Assembly: GCA_022447855.1 (NCBI GenBank)
Contig: JAKUTX010000012.1
Span: 1-52,233 of the forward strand
From: UBA6927 sp022447855
GTDB lineage: Bacteria > Chloroflexota > Dehalococcoidia > Lucifugimonadales > UBA6927
Length of the DNA: 52,233 nucleotides
Direction: 5' to 3'
The position numbers and the translations under genes were made by a program. The notes under the pieces are model-generated. The model was not told the origin of the DNA. It was given only the letters and a program-made list of their open reading frames with translations, and searched no databases. Shown here piece after piece: positions 1-9,456 of this stretch; within the stretch, counting starts at the first letter, position 1, and each line of letters starts with the position of its first letter.

Positions 1-1936
1 GAATCTGCCCTTCAACATAACTCGGATGGATTGCTTTTCCTGCATCTTGAACAGCTGTATATCTCAATACTGTAACTTTACCGGTCTCAGTATCGACTTC
101 AACATCAACAACGTGTGTTCCATATGCAGGTCCTGCACCACGGCGATCAAGATTAGCTCTTCCATAAACTGGCCCACCTGTTTCAGCAGTTAGTGCAGCA
201 AGCTCTTTGAAGCTTAACTTGAGTTCAGGATCAGAAGAATGATGGAATACTCCATCTACCAAATCAACTTGATCTTCAGAAACATCCCAGTAAATTGCTG
301 CGCGCCCAATCATTTGACTTTTTACATCTTGAGCAGCTTCATAAGATGCCCAACCTGTCTTAAACGTAACGCTACTACCACCAGCCATCGAACTATACCC
401 AATTGTATCAGTATCACCAATCTGTGGAATCACTTCCTCAACCGGGATACCAAGTACTTCTGCAAACATCATTGCAGCTGCAGGTCTACTACCTCCAATA
501 TCAGTTGTTCCGATAGTTAGTCCAACCTTACCATCATAATTTACTGCCGCATGAGCACAGGCTATACCAGCCCCATTAGTCCAGAAACCAGATGCCACTC
601 CTCTGCCTCTATTCGGACCTTCTAAAGAAGTTTGATAGTGATCAGAATCTTTTGCGGCTTGAGCTGTTTCTATCGCCCCTATTACAGGATTAACTATACC
701 AGCAGCTCGCCTTGTACCTTCTTTAGCACCATTTTGAATCCTAAAGTCTATTGGATCAATACCTAATTCATCTGCTAACTCATCCAACACTGTCTCTGAA
801 GCAAATGCTGCACCTGGCGCACCTGGTGCACGATAAGCTGCAGTTTTAGGCTTATTATTAACAATATCGTAAGCATCAATATCTACATTAGCAATATCAT
901 ATGGCGAAAAAATACAGTTAGCAGCAGCATTTACAGGTGAGCCTGGGAATGCACCTGCCTCGTACAATAATTGTGCATATGCAGCAGTAATTGTGCCATC
1001 TTTTTTTGCACCAACTTTACACTTCATATAACTCCCGGAAGTTGGTCCGCTTGCCTCTAAGACATCAGCTCTACTCATAGCCAACTTAACTGGAGCACCA
1101 GACTTTTTAGACAAAACAGCCGCAACAGGTTCTACATAAATAGTGGTTTTACCACCAAATCCGCCACCAATTTCCATAGGGACTACCTTGATTTGAGAAA
1201 TAGGTATTCCCATTACTCCAGAAATTCTATCCCTAATTGGGAAATGACCCTGCGAGCTACACCAAACAGTCAATCGATCGTTAGATGTTGTCCACCAGGC
1301 TGTAGCAGCATGGGGTTCGATATATCCTTGATGTACCATTTCAGTACGATATTCTCTCTCAATTACTACATCAGCTTCTTCGAATCCTTTATCTATATTC
1401 CCTATAACCAATTTGCCATGTGCAGCAACATTGGGACGCTTAGACAAATCATCATCACCAGTGTTTCTATATTTTTCGTGTAATACTGGCGCATTTTCAG
1501 CTATAGCATCCTCAACATTAGTTACACAATCTAATACTTCATATTCAACATTGATTAAATCCAACGCTTCTTCAGCAACATGAAGACTCGTTGCTGCAAC
1601 CGCAGCAACTGCATGCCCTTTGTAAAGAACTTTATCAGTAGCAAGGATGTTGTTTCTTGTATCATCCTGAGAATCATCCAACTCATCCCCCTGAATCATA
1701 TCAGCAGCAAGAACCACCGCTTTAACATCAGGATGAGCTTCTGCAGCACTCGTGTCTATACTGATGATATTTGCGTGAGCATGAGGACTTCTCAAAATCT
1801 TTGCGTGCAATAAACCTGGTAAGTCAATATCATTACTGTACTGAGCCTTACCCGTAACCTTGTCATAACCATCATGCCTTACAGGCCTAGTACCTACGAC
1901 ATTAAATTCCTTATTCGATAGAACGACATTAGCCAT
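1..1936 (-). CDS. Xanthine dehydrogenase/aldehyde oxidase family, molybdopterin-binding subunit (partial)
   Basis: Large molybdenum hydroxylase subunit that binds the molybdopterin cofactor and oxidises an aldehyde or N-heterocycle together with FAD and 2Fe-2S partners. Reading the reverse strand from the ATG at 1936 gives 645 open codons up to the window edge; the family is usually about 750-780 residues, so the C-terminal end lies outside. Recognisable segments are the N-terminal start GTRPVRHDGYDKVTGKAQY, the cofactor loop GGGFGGK and the arginine loop AYRAPGAPG. The loop differs from the AYRCSFR loop of form I carbon monoxide dehydrogenase, so a CoxL role is unlikely. A strong ribosome-binding site (GGAGG) lies a few bases before the start. 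The iron-sulfur and FAD subunits are not in the window, so the substrate cannot be assigned. Confidence 0.9.
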   Translation of the reverse strand, partial: MANVVLSNKEFNVVGTRPVRHDGYDKVTGKAQYSNDIDLPGLLHAKILRSPHAHANIISIDTSAAEAHPDVKAVVLAADMIQGDELDDSQDDTRNNILATDKVLYKGHAVAAVAATSLHVAEEALDLINVEYEVLDCVTNVEDAIAENAPVLHEKYRNTGDDDLSKRPNVAAHGKLVIGNIDKGFEEADVVIEREYRTEMVHQGYIEPHAATAWWTTSNDRLTVWCSSQGHFPIRDRISGVMGIPISQIKVVPMEIGGGFGGKTTIYVEPVAAVLSKKSGAPVKLAMSRADVLEASGPTSGSYMKCKVGAKKDGTITAAYAQLLYEAGAFPGSPVNAAANCIFSPYDIANVDIDAYDIVNNKPKTAAYRAPGAPGAAFASETVLDELADELGIDPIDFRIQNGAKEGTRRAAGIVNPVIGAIETAQAAKDSDHYQTSLEGPNRGRGVASGFWTNGAGIACAHAAVNYDGKVGLTIGTTDIGGSRPAAAMMFAEVLGIPVEEVIPQIGDTDTIGYSSMAGGSSVTFKTGWASYEAAQDVKSQMIGRAAIYWDVSEDQVDLVDGVFHHSSDPELKLSFKELAALTAETGGPVYGRANLDRRGAGPAYGTHVVDVEVDTETGKVTVLRYTAVQDAGKAIHPSYVEGQI

Positions 1937-1992
1937 ACTTGTTAACCTCCACTAGCATTTATAAACAAAGCTTATTATTCAAATCACGTGCA

Positions 1993-2001
1993 ATTGTATC
2001 A
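1993..2001 (-). promoter_or_regulatory. Extended -10 candidate for the molybdenum hydroxylase gene
   Basis: On the reverse strand the sequence reads TGATACAAT: a TGn extension plus TACAAT, five of six bases of the -10 consensus. It lies about 57 bases upstream of the ATG at 1936. No convincing -35 box is visible. Inferred from pattern only. Confidence 0.4.
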
Positions 2002-2044
2002 CAATAAATACAGCTAAAACACTCCAAGAAAAAAGCCGATTCTG

Positions 2045-2053
2045 TGGTATAAT
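2045..2053 (+). promoter_or_regulatory. Extended -10 promoter element of the argJ operon
   Basis: TGGTATAAT is a perfect TATAAT with the TGn extension. It ends 45 bases before the argJ start, and an AGGAG ribosome-binding site follows. No good -35 box is seen, as is usual for extended -10 promoters. It is the most likely promoter of the long operon that runs to tsaD. Confidence 0.6.
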
Positions 2054-2098
2054 TGGGACCAATATTAGTCAAGCAAAATTTATAGGAGACCACTCAAA

Positions 2099-3316
2099 AT
2101 GGCGTCTATGATCGAACTAATTCAGAACGGAGGTGTTACATCACCTCAAGGATTCATTGCAGGTGGAGTTTATTCAGGTTTAAAAACTCAGGAATCAGAC
2201 ACTCTTGATCTTGGAATTCTAATTTCTGAGCATGAAGCAAATCTTGGAGCGGTATTCAGCAATAATAGTGTTTTGTCTCCGTCCGTAACTGTAAGCCGTT
2301 CAAGAGCCACAACAGGAAAATCTAGGGGCGTTGTTGCAAATAGCGGTTGTGCAAATTGCTGTGTAGGTTCTCAAGGAGAACACGATGCCATTGAAATGAC
2401 TACATTAGCTTCTCAACATTTAGGGCTTGGAGAAACTGATCTACTCGTATGTAGTACGGGAATGATTGGAGTTGAATTACCAATGGCCCTAATACGTCAA
2501 AATATTGGAAACATAACACCTCATAACGACGGCGGATCAGAATTCGCTAGATCAATAATGACTACTGATTCAGAGGAAAAACATCTTGCAGTTTCACTCG
2601 ATATTGAAAACACTAAAGTAATTATTGGAGGATGTGCAAAAGGTGTAGGGATGATTCATCCGAACATGGCAACAATGCTAGCTTTCATCACAACTGATGC
2701 TGACATAGACCAAAAATTTCTTCAAGATGCTACTAAAAAAGCTGCAGATTTATCATTTAATATGATTAGTATCGATGGAGACCAAAGTACTAACGACACC
2801 ATGCTTGTATTCGCTAATGGAGGATCTGGATCCGCAACAATTGACGAAAAATCTCCATATGCTGAGAATTTCCAAGAAGCATTAAATTACGTGTGTATCG
2901 AACTCGCAAAAAAGATGGTACGCGATGGGGAAGGTGCTAAAAGACTAATTGAAGTAATTGTTGACAATGCTCCATCATTGAAAGATGCTCAATTGGCCGC
3001 ACGTTCAGTATCAGATTCTATGCTTGTAAAAGCAATGGTCCATGGCAATGATCCAAACTGGGGCAGAGTAATGATGGCAGTAGGTAATAGCGGCGCAAAA
3101 ATAGAAGAATCTAACCTAGATATTTTTATCAATGAAATCCATGTTGTGCACGAGGGAAAAGCAATTCCATATTCAATCGAAGCTGTTGTTAATGCAATGG
3201 ATGTTCCAGATGTTTCAATAAGGATTAGCCTGAATACTGGAAATTTCAATGCGACAGCATGGGGTTGTGATCTAACTGAAGACTACGTAATTTTCAATTC
3301 TGCATACAGTACATAA
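2099..3316 (+). CDS. argJ: Glutamate N-acetyltransferase / amino-acid N-acetyltransferase ArgJ
   Basis: Transfers the acetyl group from N-acetylornithine to glutamate, which closes the cyclic arginine pathway; some members also use acetyl-CoA. The 405-residue product has the usual family length. The autocleavage site is visible in HPNMATML, with Ala191-Thr192: the precursor is cut there and Thr192 becomes the N-terminal nucleophile of the beta chain. The NDPNWGR-type motif near the C-terminal end (NDPNWGRVMMAVG) is also conserved. First gene of the arginine operon, followed after 15 bases by argB. An AGGAG site precedes the ATG. Whether it is mono- or bifunctional cannot be read from sequence by eye. 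Confidence 0.96.
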   Translation: MASMIELIQNGGVTSPQGFIAGGVYSGLKTQESDTLDLGILISEHEANLGAVFSNNSVLSPSVTVSRSRATTGKSRGVVANSGCANCCVGSQGEHDAIEMTTLASQHLGLGETDLLVCSTGMIGVELPMALIRQNIGNITPHNDGGSEFARSIMTTDSEEKHLAVSLDIENTKVIIGGCAKGVGMIHPNMATMLAFITTDADIDQKFLQDATKKAADLSFNMISIDGDQSTNDTMLVFANGGSGSATIDEKSPYAENFQEALNYVCIELAKKMVRDGEGAKRLIEVIVDNAPSLKDAQLAARSVSDSMLVKAMVHGNDPNWGRVMMAVGNSGAKIEESNLDIFINEIHVVHEGKAIPYSIEAVVNAMDVPDVSIRISLNTGNFNATAWGCDLTEDYVIFNSAYST

Positions 3317-3331
3317 ATTTGAGCACTACAA

Positions 3332-4192
3332 ATGTTTGAAAGTTCTAATCCAACATCCAAATCTACCCAGGATTTTTCACAAAAACTAATACCAGAACCA
3401 AATAGTTCTGAGAAAATTATTGTTGTGAAAATTGGAGGAAGTACCCTTGGGGTCCATGACACTACAATAAAAGACATCATCTCCTTAAATGAAAAAGGAT
3501 TTAAGTGTGTGATTGTTCATGGAGGAGGGCAAACAATCACTTCTTGGATGGCCAAGCAAAACATTCGCCCAAAATTCGTTGACGGTTTGAGAATAACTGA
3601 TGAAGCTAGTCTAGAGATAGTTGTGGCAGTGCTAACTGGGCTAATTAACAAGAATTTGGTTGCAGAAATCGGTACATATGGAGGCAATGCACTTGGTATA
3701 AGCGGAGCAGATTCAGGTTTATTGCAAGCAGAAATAACGCGTCCTGAACTTGGTTATGTAGGAACAATTAGGCATGTTGATACCGATCCAATAGTGACAA
3801 TTTTAGACTCAGGGGCTATCCCTGTTATTGCCCCTGTGGCAATTCAATCAAACAGAATGAAATCATTAAATTCTAAACATCAGTTACTTAACGTAAACGC
3901 TGACACCGCAGCAGGGGAAATTGCAGCTGCTTTAAATGCTAAGCATATGATTTTTTTAACTGATGTTGCAGGTGTTCTTGATTCATCTCGAAGATTGATT
4001 CCTCGTTTAACTCTACGCCAGGCAAAACAAATAATGCATTCAAGTGTGGTAGCCGGAGGAATGGTACCCAAAATTGAAGCTTGTATTACATCAATCAAAG
4101 GCGGGGGGAAATCATTTATTGCAGACGGACGCAAACCAAATACCCTTCAAGATATAATTGAGGGAAAGTCGGTTGGTACAAGAATAAATTAA
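3332..4192 (+). CDS. argB: Acetylglutamate kinase ArgB
   Basis: Phosphorylates N-acetylglutamate, the second step of arginine synthesis. The 286-residue amino-acid-kinase fold protein shows the ATP-binding KIGGST near residue 34, the substrate loop VHGGGQT, and the conserved FVDGLRITD and LNVNADTAAGEIA segments. The N-terminal 30 residues are polar and do not resemble the kinked helix that gives arginine-inhibited hexameric enzymes their sensitivity, so feedback control by arginine may be weak or different; this is inference. The start is supported only by a poor ribosome-binding site, so translation is probably coupled to argJ 15 bases upstream. The KIGGSTLG form resembles Chloroflexota sequences as I remember them. 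Confidence 0.95.
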   Translation: MFESSNPTSKSTQDFSQKLIPEPNSSEKIIVVKIGGSTLGVHDTTIKDIISLNEKGFKCVIVHGGGQTITSWMAKQNIRPKFVDGLRITDEASLEIVVAVLTGLINKNLVAEIGTYGGNALGISGADSGLLQAEITRPELGYVGTIRHVDTDPIVTILDSGAIPVIAPVAIQSNRMKSLNSKHQLLNVNADTAAGEIAAALNAKHMIFLTDVAGVLDSSRRLIPRLTLRQAKQIMHSSVVAGGMVPKIEACITSIKGGGKSFIADGRKPNTLQDIIEGKSVGTRIN

Positions 4193-4208
4193 AAATACAG
4201 GTTATGAT

Positions 4209-6980
4209 ATGTTCTATCAATCAGGTGATCAAAACGATTCAAATAATTGGATCAATTCTCAAAGAGACAACGCGTTAAATTTCAATATTCCCAAATGGTT
4301 CATAATACTTATATGCGTCCTAGCTGTAATATTCTTAGCATCGTTTGGTCGAAACATTTTCACAGACTGGATTTGGTTCCAGAATATTGGTTTTGAAGAT
4401 ACTTATTCAAAAATACTTGTTTCTAAAGTATTACTTTTTTTAATTGGATTTATTACTTTCACATTTTTTGCTTTTCCAAGTGTAATTATTGCGAACAAAA
4501 TTGCAAAGAAAGAATCGCAAGCTTTCTCTACCAATGATCAACTATCTAGCGTAATTAATCGTTTAATTTTTTGGGGATCACTTTTACTTACATCCATATT
4601 TGGTGTAATTTTTGGAACTATATTGTCATCAAATTGGCTTCAATTCCTCAAAGTCTTTGACTCTAGTGACTTCAACAAACTCGACCCTATATATGGGCTT
4701 GACCTTGCCTTTTACATATTCCAACTACCAATTTTTTCATTAATTCAAAGTTGGTTGTTTGGATCAGCAATCGTGATTTTAATAATTTCTTTTGGAATCT
4801 TTTATCTATCTTACGTACTTCGCGCTCAAACATTCAAAACCTCTGGATCATTAAGAATTCAAATTTCAATAATTGTTGGGATATTATTTGTTCTAATAGC
4901 TATAGGTCACTATATCGGTAGATGGGAATTACTTTTATCAACAGACGGTGCAATTTTCGGGGCTTCGTACACAGACATACATGCTAGAAAACCTGCGTTG
5001 TTTATTCTGACGATTGTAGCTTCTGCTTGTGCAATCTTATCATTTGCTAATACTTTCTTAAAACAAGACTCATTACGACTTATTTTTGCCTGCATTGCAT
5101 TGTGGGCTGTATTTTTAGTAATTCTTACAATTATTTGGCCACGAGTCATGCAACAATTCACAGTAACTCCTAACGAATTCAACAAGGAAGCTAGCTACAT
5201 AGGTTTCAACATTGACCATACAAGAATTGGATTCGCTTTAGATCGTATAGATGATGAGTTTTATCCAGCTGAAAGTACGGTTACTTCAGATATCATCCAA
5301 AATAACTTCGAAACCATCAATAATATTCGCCTTTGGGACTATCGTCCTTTAACTGACGTATATAAACAAATCCAACTAATTCGCACTTATTATGATTTCA
5401 AAGATGCTGATGTAGACAGATACACTTTAAACAATTCGTATAGACAAGTCATGTTAGCAGCCAGAGAAGTTGCTCCTGAAAAATTGTCAGAAGAAACACA
5501 AACCTGGCTTAACACAAAACTAATTTATACACACGGAATTGGCGCAGCTATCAGCCCTGCAACCGAATTCACTAAAGAAGGACGACCGGAATTTTTTGCA
5601 CGTGACATCCCCCCCGACGGGAAAATAAATGTAGGGCTAGATCCAGAAAATGGAGAAATTGAATTTTCAGTTGAAAATCCTAGAATATATTACGGTGAAA
5701 ATACTTCTAATTACGTAGTTGTTAATTCGAAAACTGCCGAACTAGATTACCAAACAAAATCGGACGATATAGTAAGAACAAATTATTTTGGAACTGGTGG
5801 AGTAAAATTAAATTCTTTTCTCAGGAAAGCAGTATATGCGTGGCAATTTGGAGACATCAATCTACTAATAAGTGGAGAGATTACAAACTCAAGCCGTCTT
5901 CAATATAGAAGGCTAATCCAAGAAAGAATTGGAACAGTAGCACCATTTCTTCAATTAGACAAAGACCCTTATATTGTTGCTACAAGTGATCGTTTTTATT
6001 GGGTTCAAGATGCGTATACTACTACTGACAGAATGCCTTATTCTCAGCCTTACCAAGGTCAAATAAACTATATTAGAAACAGTGTGAAAATTGTTGTTGA
6101 TGCTTTCGATGGAAGTCTATTTTTCTATATTGCTGACGATACTGATCCAATAATTCAAACATTTGACAAAATATTTCCTAACATGTTTTTACCTTTAGAA
6201 AAAATGCCTGCTGAATTAACATCCCATGTTAGATATCCTCAAGACTTCTTTTACATCCAATCATCTCAGTACTTAAAATATCATATGGATGATCCTCAAA
6301 ATTTCTATAATAATGAAGACCTTTGGTCTATACCAAATGAAAAGTTCGCCCAGCAAGGCATACAGCCTGTAGAACCCTATTACGCAATAATGCGACTACC
6401 AAATGAACCACAAGAAGAATTTGTGTTATTACTACCATTTACACCAAATCAACGCCAAAATGCCATTGGATGGTTGGCTGCTAGAAGTGATGGCGAAAAC
6501 TACGGCAAACTAGTTGCATATAATTTCCCTAAAGATCGTCAAATTGATGGACCTGAGCAAGTCGAAGCACGAATTGATAATGATCAAACCATCTCAGAGT
6601 GGTTCACCCTGAGATGCCAAGAGGGATCTACATGCATTAGAGGGAATTTACTTGTAATTCCAGTTGGTGACAGTATCCTATATGCAGAACCTGTTTATAT
6701 ACAAGCAGAAGGAGTAAAATTCCCTGAACTTAAACGGGTCATTCTAGCTAGCGGAGAAAAAGTTGTTATGGAAGACTCACTTTCTGAAGCAATTGAATCT
6801 CTTACCGGATTAACTACGTCCACCAATCAAAACACAAATATTAACAAGCCTACAGAATCAAATTTGAATCCAGTAAATATTACATTAGAAGAAATAAAGT
6901 CTTTTACAAATCAAATTAAAACCCAAATCGGTGATCTAGAAAAAGCAATTGAAAAGCTGAAAAAACTTACAGGAGAATAA
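4209..6980 (+). CDS. UPF0182 family membrane protein
   Basis: A 923-residue protein of the uncharacterised UPF0182 family, known in Actinobacteria, Cyanobacteria, Chloroflexota and others. The N-terminal third has about seven hydrophobic membrane segments (roughly residues 28-46, 70-95, 120-145, 180-205, 218-238, 265-285 and 292-312). A long, mostly soluble part follows that is probably extracytoplasmic, containing the family-typical stretch around NYFGTGGVKLNSF. The C-terminal tail from about residue 860 is Asn/Thr-rich and then a charged predicted coiled coil. No function is established for the family. It sits between argB (16 bases upstream) and argD; its stop and the argD start are one base apart, so the two are translationally linked. 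Frame and length leave no doubt that it is a real gene. Confidence 0.93.
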   Translation: MFYQSGDQNDSNNWINSQRDNALNFNIPKWFIILICVLAVIFLASFGRNIFTDWIWFQNIGFEDTYSKILVSKVLLFLIGFITFTFFAFPSVIIANKIAKKESQAFSTNDQLSSVINRLIFWGSLLLTSIFGVIFGTILSSNWLQFLKVFDSSDFNKLDPIYGLDLAFYIFQLPIFSLIQSWLFGSAIVILIISFGIFYLSYVLRAQTFKTSGSLRIQISIIVGILFVLIAIGHYIGRWELLLSTDGAIFGASYTDIHARKPALFILTIVASACAILSFANTFLKQDSLRLIFACIALWAVFLVILTIIWPRVMQQFTVTPNEFNKEASYIGFNIDHTRIGFALDRIDDEFYPAESTVTSDIIQNNFETINNIRLWDYRPLTDVYKQIQLIRTYYDFKDADVDRYTLNNSYRQVMLAAREVAPEKLSEETQTWLNTKLIYTHGIGAAISPATEFTKEGRPEFFARDIPPDGKINVGLDPENGEIEFSVENPRIYYGENTSNYVVVNSKTAELDYQTKSDDIVRTNYFGTGGVKLNSFLRKAVYAWQFGDINLLISGEITNSSRLQYRRLIQERIGTVAPFLQLDKDPYIVATSDRFYWVQDAYTTTDRMPYSQPYQGQINYIRNSVKIVVDAFDGSLFFYIADDTDPIIQTFDKIFPNMFLPLEKMPAELTSHVRYPQDFFYIQSSQYLKYHMDDPQNFYNNEDLWSIPNEKFAQQGIQPVEPYYAIMRLPNEPQEEFVLLLPFTPNQRQNAIGWLAARSDGENYGKLVAYNFPKDRQIDGPEQVEARIDNDQTISEWFTLRCQEGSTCIRGNLLVIPVGDSILYAEPVYIQAEGVKFPELKRVILASGEKVVMEDSLSEAIESLTGLTTSTNQNTNINKPTESNLNPVNITLEEIKSFTNQIKTQIGDLEKAIEKLKKLTGE

Positions 6981-6981
6981 A

Positions 6982-8172
6982 ATGCCTACAGATTGGAAAT
7001 CTAAAGAAAGCCAATACTATATGTTTCTGGTACGACGTCAACCAATGGTTATAGAACGTGGTGAAGGAACTCGTGTATGGGACACTGATGGAAAAGAATA
7101 CTTAGATTTCACTTCAGGGTGGGCTGTAAACAATATTGGTCACTCTAATCCTGTTATGGCAGAAGCCATATCGAATCAAGCAAAAACACTTCTGCAAACT
7201 TCTAATCAATTCTATACAATTCCTCAACTAAAGTTGGCAGAAATTCTTGTGGAAAACAGTTGCTTAGACAAGATATTTATTTGCAATAGTGGTGCAGAAG
7301 CAAACGAAGGTGCAATCAAATTAGCAAAAAAATATGGAAAGAAAAACAAAGATGGTGCTCATGAAATCATCACAGCATTGAATTCATTCCACGGCAGAAC
7401 TATGATGAATGTAGCTGCTACTGGACAACCACATTACCAAGAACTTTTCACACCAATCCCTACTGGTTTTACACATGTCGAATATAATGACATTGAAGCT
7501 ATCAAAAAAGCTACTACTAAGAATACAGTTGCTGTAATGCTTGAACCTGTGCAAGGTGAAGGAGGGGTTAATGTACCATCTGAAAATTACCTCTCAGATG
7601 TACGCGCATGGTGTGATCAAAATGACATGCTACTCATTCTGGATGAAGTCCAAACTGGGTTTGGGCGTTTAGGTTCACTTTTTGGATATCAACAATTTAA
7701 TATCGAACCAGATATTATGACTCTCGCAAAAGGATTAGGTGGTGGTGTACCAATCGGAGCATTTTTAGCAAAGGATTCTGCATGTGCTTTTGAACCTGGT
7801 GATCACGGATCAACATTTGGAGGAAATGCTCTAACAACTGCAGCGGCGCATGCATCTTGCAAATATATAATAGATAACGACATACCATCCGAAGCTAAAA
7901 TTAAAGGTGACCACTTACAGGCTGGATTGCTAAAGCTTATGGACTCAATTAGTATCATTACTGATGTTAGAGGAATGGGGCTTTTATGGGCTGTTGAATT
8001 TGCAGATGAAATTACTCCAAAGGTAATTGAAAATGCTAACAACCTGGGATTGCTTATGAATCCAACAAGACCAAATCTCATTAGATTAATGCCACCTCTA
8101 ACAGTTTCAATCAATGAACTTGATGAAGCATTAAATAGATTAGAATCAGCTATTCAAATGGCTACTAAATAA
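6982..8172 (+). CDS. argD: Acetylornithine aminotransferase (class III)
   Basis: PLP-dependent enzyme that moves an amino group from glutamate to N-acetylglutamate semialdehyde. Of the 396 residues, the class III features seen are CNSGAEANE (phosphate binding), DEVQTGFGR with Asp221 for the PLP ring nitrogen, and LAKGLGGG with Lys250 as the Schiff-base lysine. Class III members also include ornithine and 4-aminobutyrate aminotransferases; placement between argB and argG makes ArgD the best call. The ribosome-binding site (AGGAG) lies within the last codons of the preceding UPF0182 gene. Confidence 0.9.
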   Translation: MPTDWKSKESQYYMFLVRRQPMVIERGEGTRVWDTDGKEYLDFTSGWAVNNIGHSNPVMAEAISNQAKTLLQTSNQFYTIPQLKLAEILVENSCLDKIFICNSGAEANEGAIKLAKKYGKKNKDGAHEIITALNSFHGRTMMNVAATGQPHYQELFTPIPTGFTHVEYNDIEAIKKATTKNTVAVMLEPVQGEGGVNVPSENYLSDVRAWCDQNDMLLILDEVQTGFGRLGSLFGYQQFNIEPDIMTLAKGLGGGVPIGAFLAKDSACAFEPGDHGSTFGGNALTTAAAHASCKYIIDNDIPSEAKIKGDHLQAGLLKLMDSISIITDVRGMGLLWAVEFADEITPKVIENANNLGLLMNPTRPNLIRLMPPLTVSINELDEALNRLESAIQMATK

Positions 8173-8187
8173 TTTTTAGGTTATTAA

Positions 8188-9450
8188 ATGAATTGGGAAG
8201 AATTACAACAAAGTGGCGCAACCGAGATTGCTGGGGCTGTATCTGGTGGATTAGATAGTTGCACAGTCGCGAATTGGCTTAAAAACAAAGGATTCAAAGT
8301 ACATTGTTTTACTGTTGACTTAGGTCAGCCCGATGAAGAAAATTTGGACGCCGTAACTAATAGGATGATAGATTGTGGAGCACACAAAGCTGATATTCTG
8401 CCAGGTTTAGAAAAACTTGCTGAAGCAGGATTAAAGGTTTTGCAATCACAGGCTAGATATGAAGGTGGATATTGGAACACTACAGGAATCGCCAGGCCAG
8501 TTACTGTTGAAGTAATTCTTGATCAAATGAAAACTCGCAATCTGAATGTGCTTTTTCATGGAGCAACAGGAAGAGGTAATGACCAAGTAAGATTTCAGCT
8601 AGTCTCGAATACACTTGAGCCATCAGTAACTGTTTACGCCCCCTGGCGTGACAGAGATTTTCTCAATCAATTCCCTGGGAGAAAGGAAATGATTGACTAT
8701 TGCCAAGAGAATAACCTACCTATAAGACCTGCTTCTGAATCCAGATATTCTACTGATGCGAACCTACTAGGATTAACTCATGAAGCAGGAGATCTTGAAG
8801 ATGTGACCTTATCCCCAGATTTTGTAGAACCAGGTATGGGCTTATGGCCTTGGGATGCACCTGATGTAAATGAATTTATTTCCATTGAATGGCTTAACGG
8901 GAGACCTATTTCTATCAATTCTGAAAAAATGGATTTAGTTTCAATTTTCAAAAATGCTAACTTGATCGCTGGTAAGAATGGGATTGGAATCGGGACTCAT
9001 GTCATAGAAAATCGATTCGTCGGAGTTAAATCTCGGGGAATTTATGAATCTCCAGGTATGGAATTACTTGGTAATTCATTTGAGTATCTAATGCAATTTA
9101 TTCTAGATCGCAGAGCCCGAGAATTCTATGATTTAATATCCAAGACTATTAGCAATCAAATTTACCAAGGATATTGGTTTGACTTGGCAACTACTTCAGC
9201 ATTACATGCTCTAGAACCAATCATTTCTCTAGCAACCGGTACAATCACTTTGAAATTACACAAAGGCAATGTTTTTTTTGACAGCGCAGAAGATACGGAG
9301 TCAAAAATGCCTCACTCACTATACTCTGATGATTCATCAATGGAAGCACAAGGTTCTTATGATCACGTAGACGCTGAAGGGTTTTTAAACATATTGGGTG
9401 TTTCTTCAAAAAATGTTGGCAGAAAACAATTCCCTCACCTAAATAGGTAA
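8188..9450 (+). CDS. argG: Argininosuccinate synthase
   Basis: Joins citrulline and aspartate with ATP to make argininosuccinate. The 420-residue protein begins with the N-type ATP-pyrophosphatase loop SGGLDS at residues 19-24, followed by TVDLGQ. The segments GRGNDQVRF and GIGTHVIENRFVG match argininosuccinate synthase. It has a short leader before the P-loop compared with forms that begin closer to it. It follows argD by 15 bases. The window has argH for the next step but no ornithine carbamoyltransferase. Confidence 0.95.
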   Translation: MNWEELQQSGATEIAGAVSGGLDSCTVANWLKNKGFKVHCFTVDLGQPDEENLDAVTNRMIDCGAHKADILPGLEKLAEAGLKVLQSQARYEGGYWNTTGIARPVTVEVILDQMKTRNLNVLFHGATGRGNDQVRFQLVSNTLEPSVTVYAPWRDRDFLNQFPGRKEMIDYCQENNLPIRPASESRYSTDANLLGLTHEAGDLEDVTLSPDFVEPGMGLWPWDAPDVNEFISIEWLNGRPISINSEKMDLVSIFKNANLIAGKNGIGIGTHVIENRFVGVKSRGIYESPGMELLGNSFEYLMQFILDRRAREFYDLISKTISNQIYQGYWFDLATTSALHALEPIISLATGTITLKLHKGNVFFDSAEDTESKMPHSLYSDDSSMEAQGSYDHVDAEGFLNILGVSSKNVGRKQFPHLNR

Positions 9451-9456
9451 ACCATC

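Noticed and set aside
239..1813. Short + strand reading frames inside the molybdenum hydroxylase gene
   Set aside because: They lie opposite a long gene with clear family motifs, have atypical composition (many Cys, Ser, Asn and Ile) and no ribosome-binding sites.
1..1936. Aerobic carbon monoxide dehydrogenase large subunit (CoxL)
   Set aside because: The active-site loop reads AYRAPGAPG and not the AYRCSFR of form I CODH.
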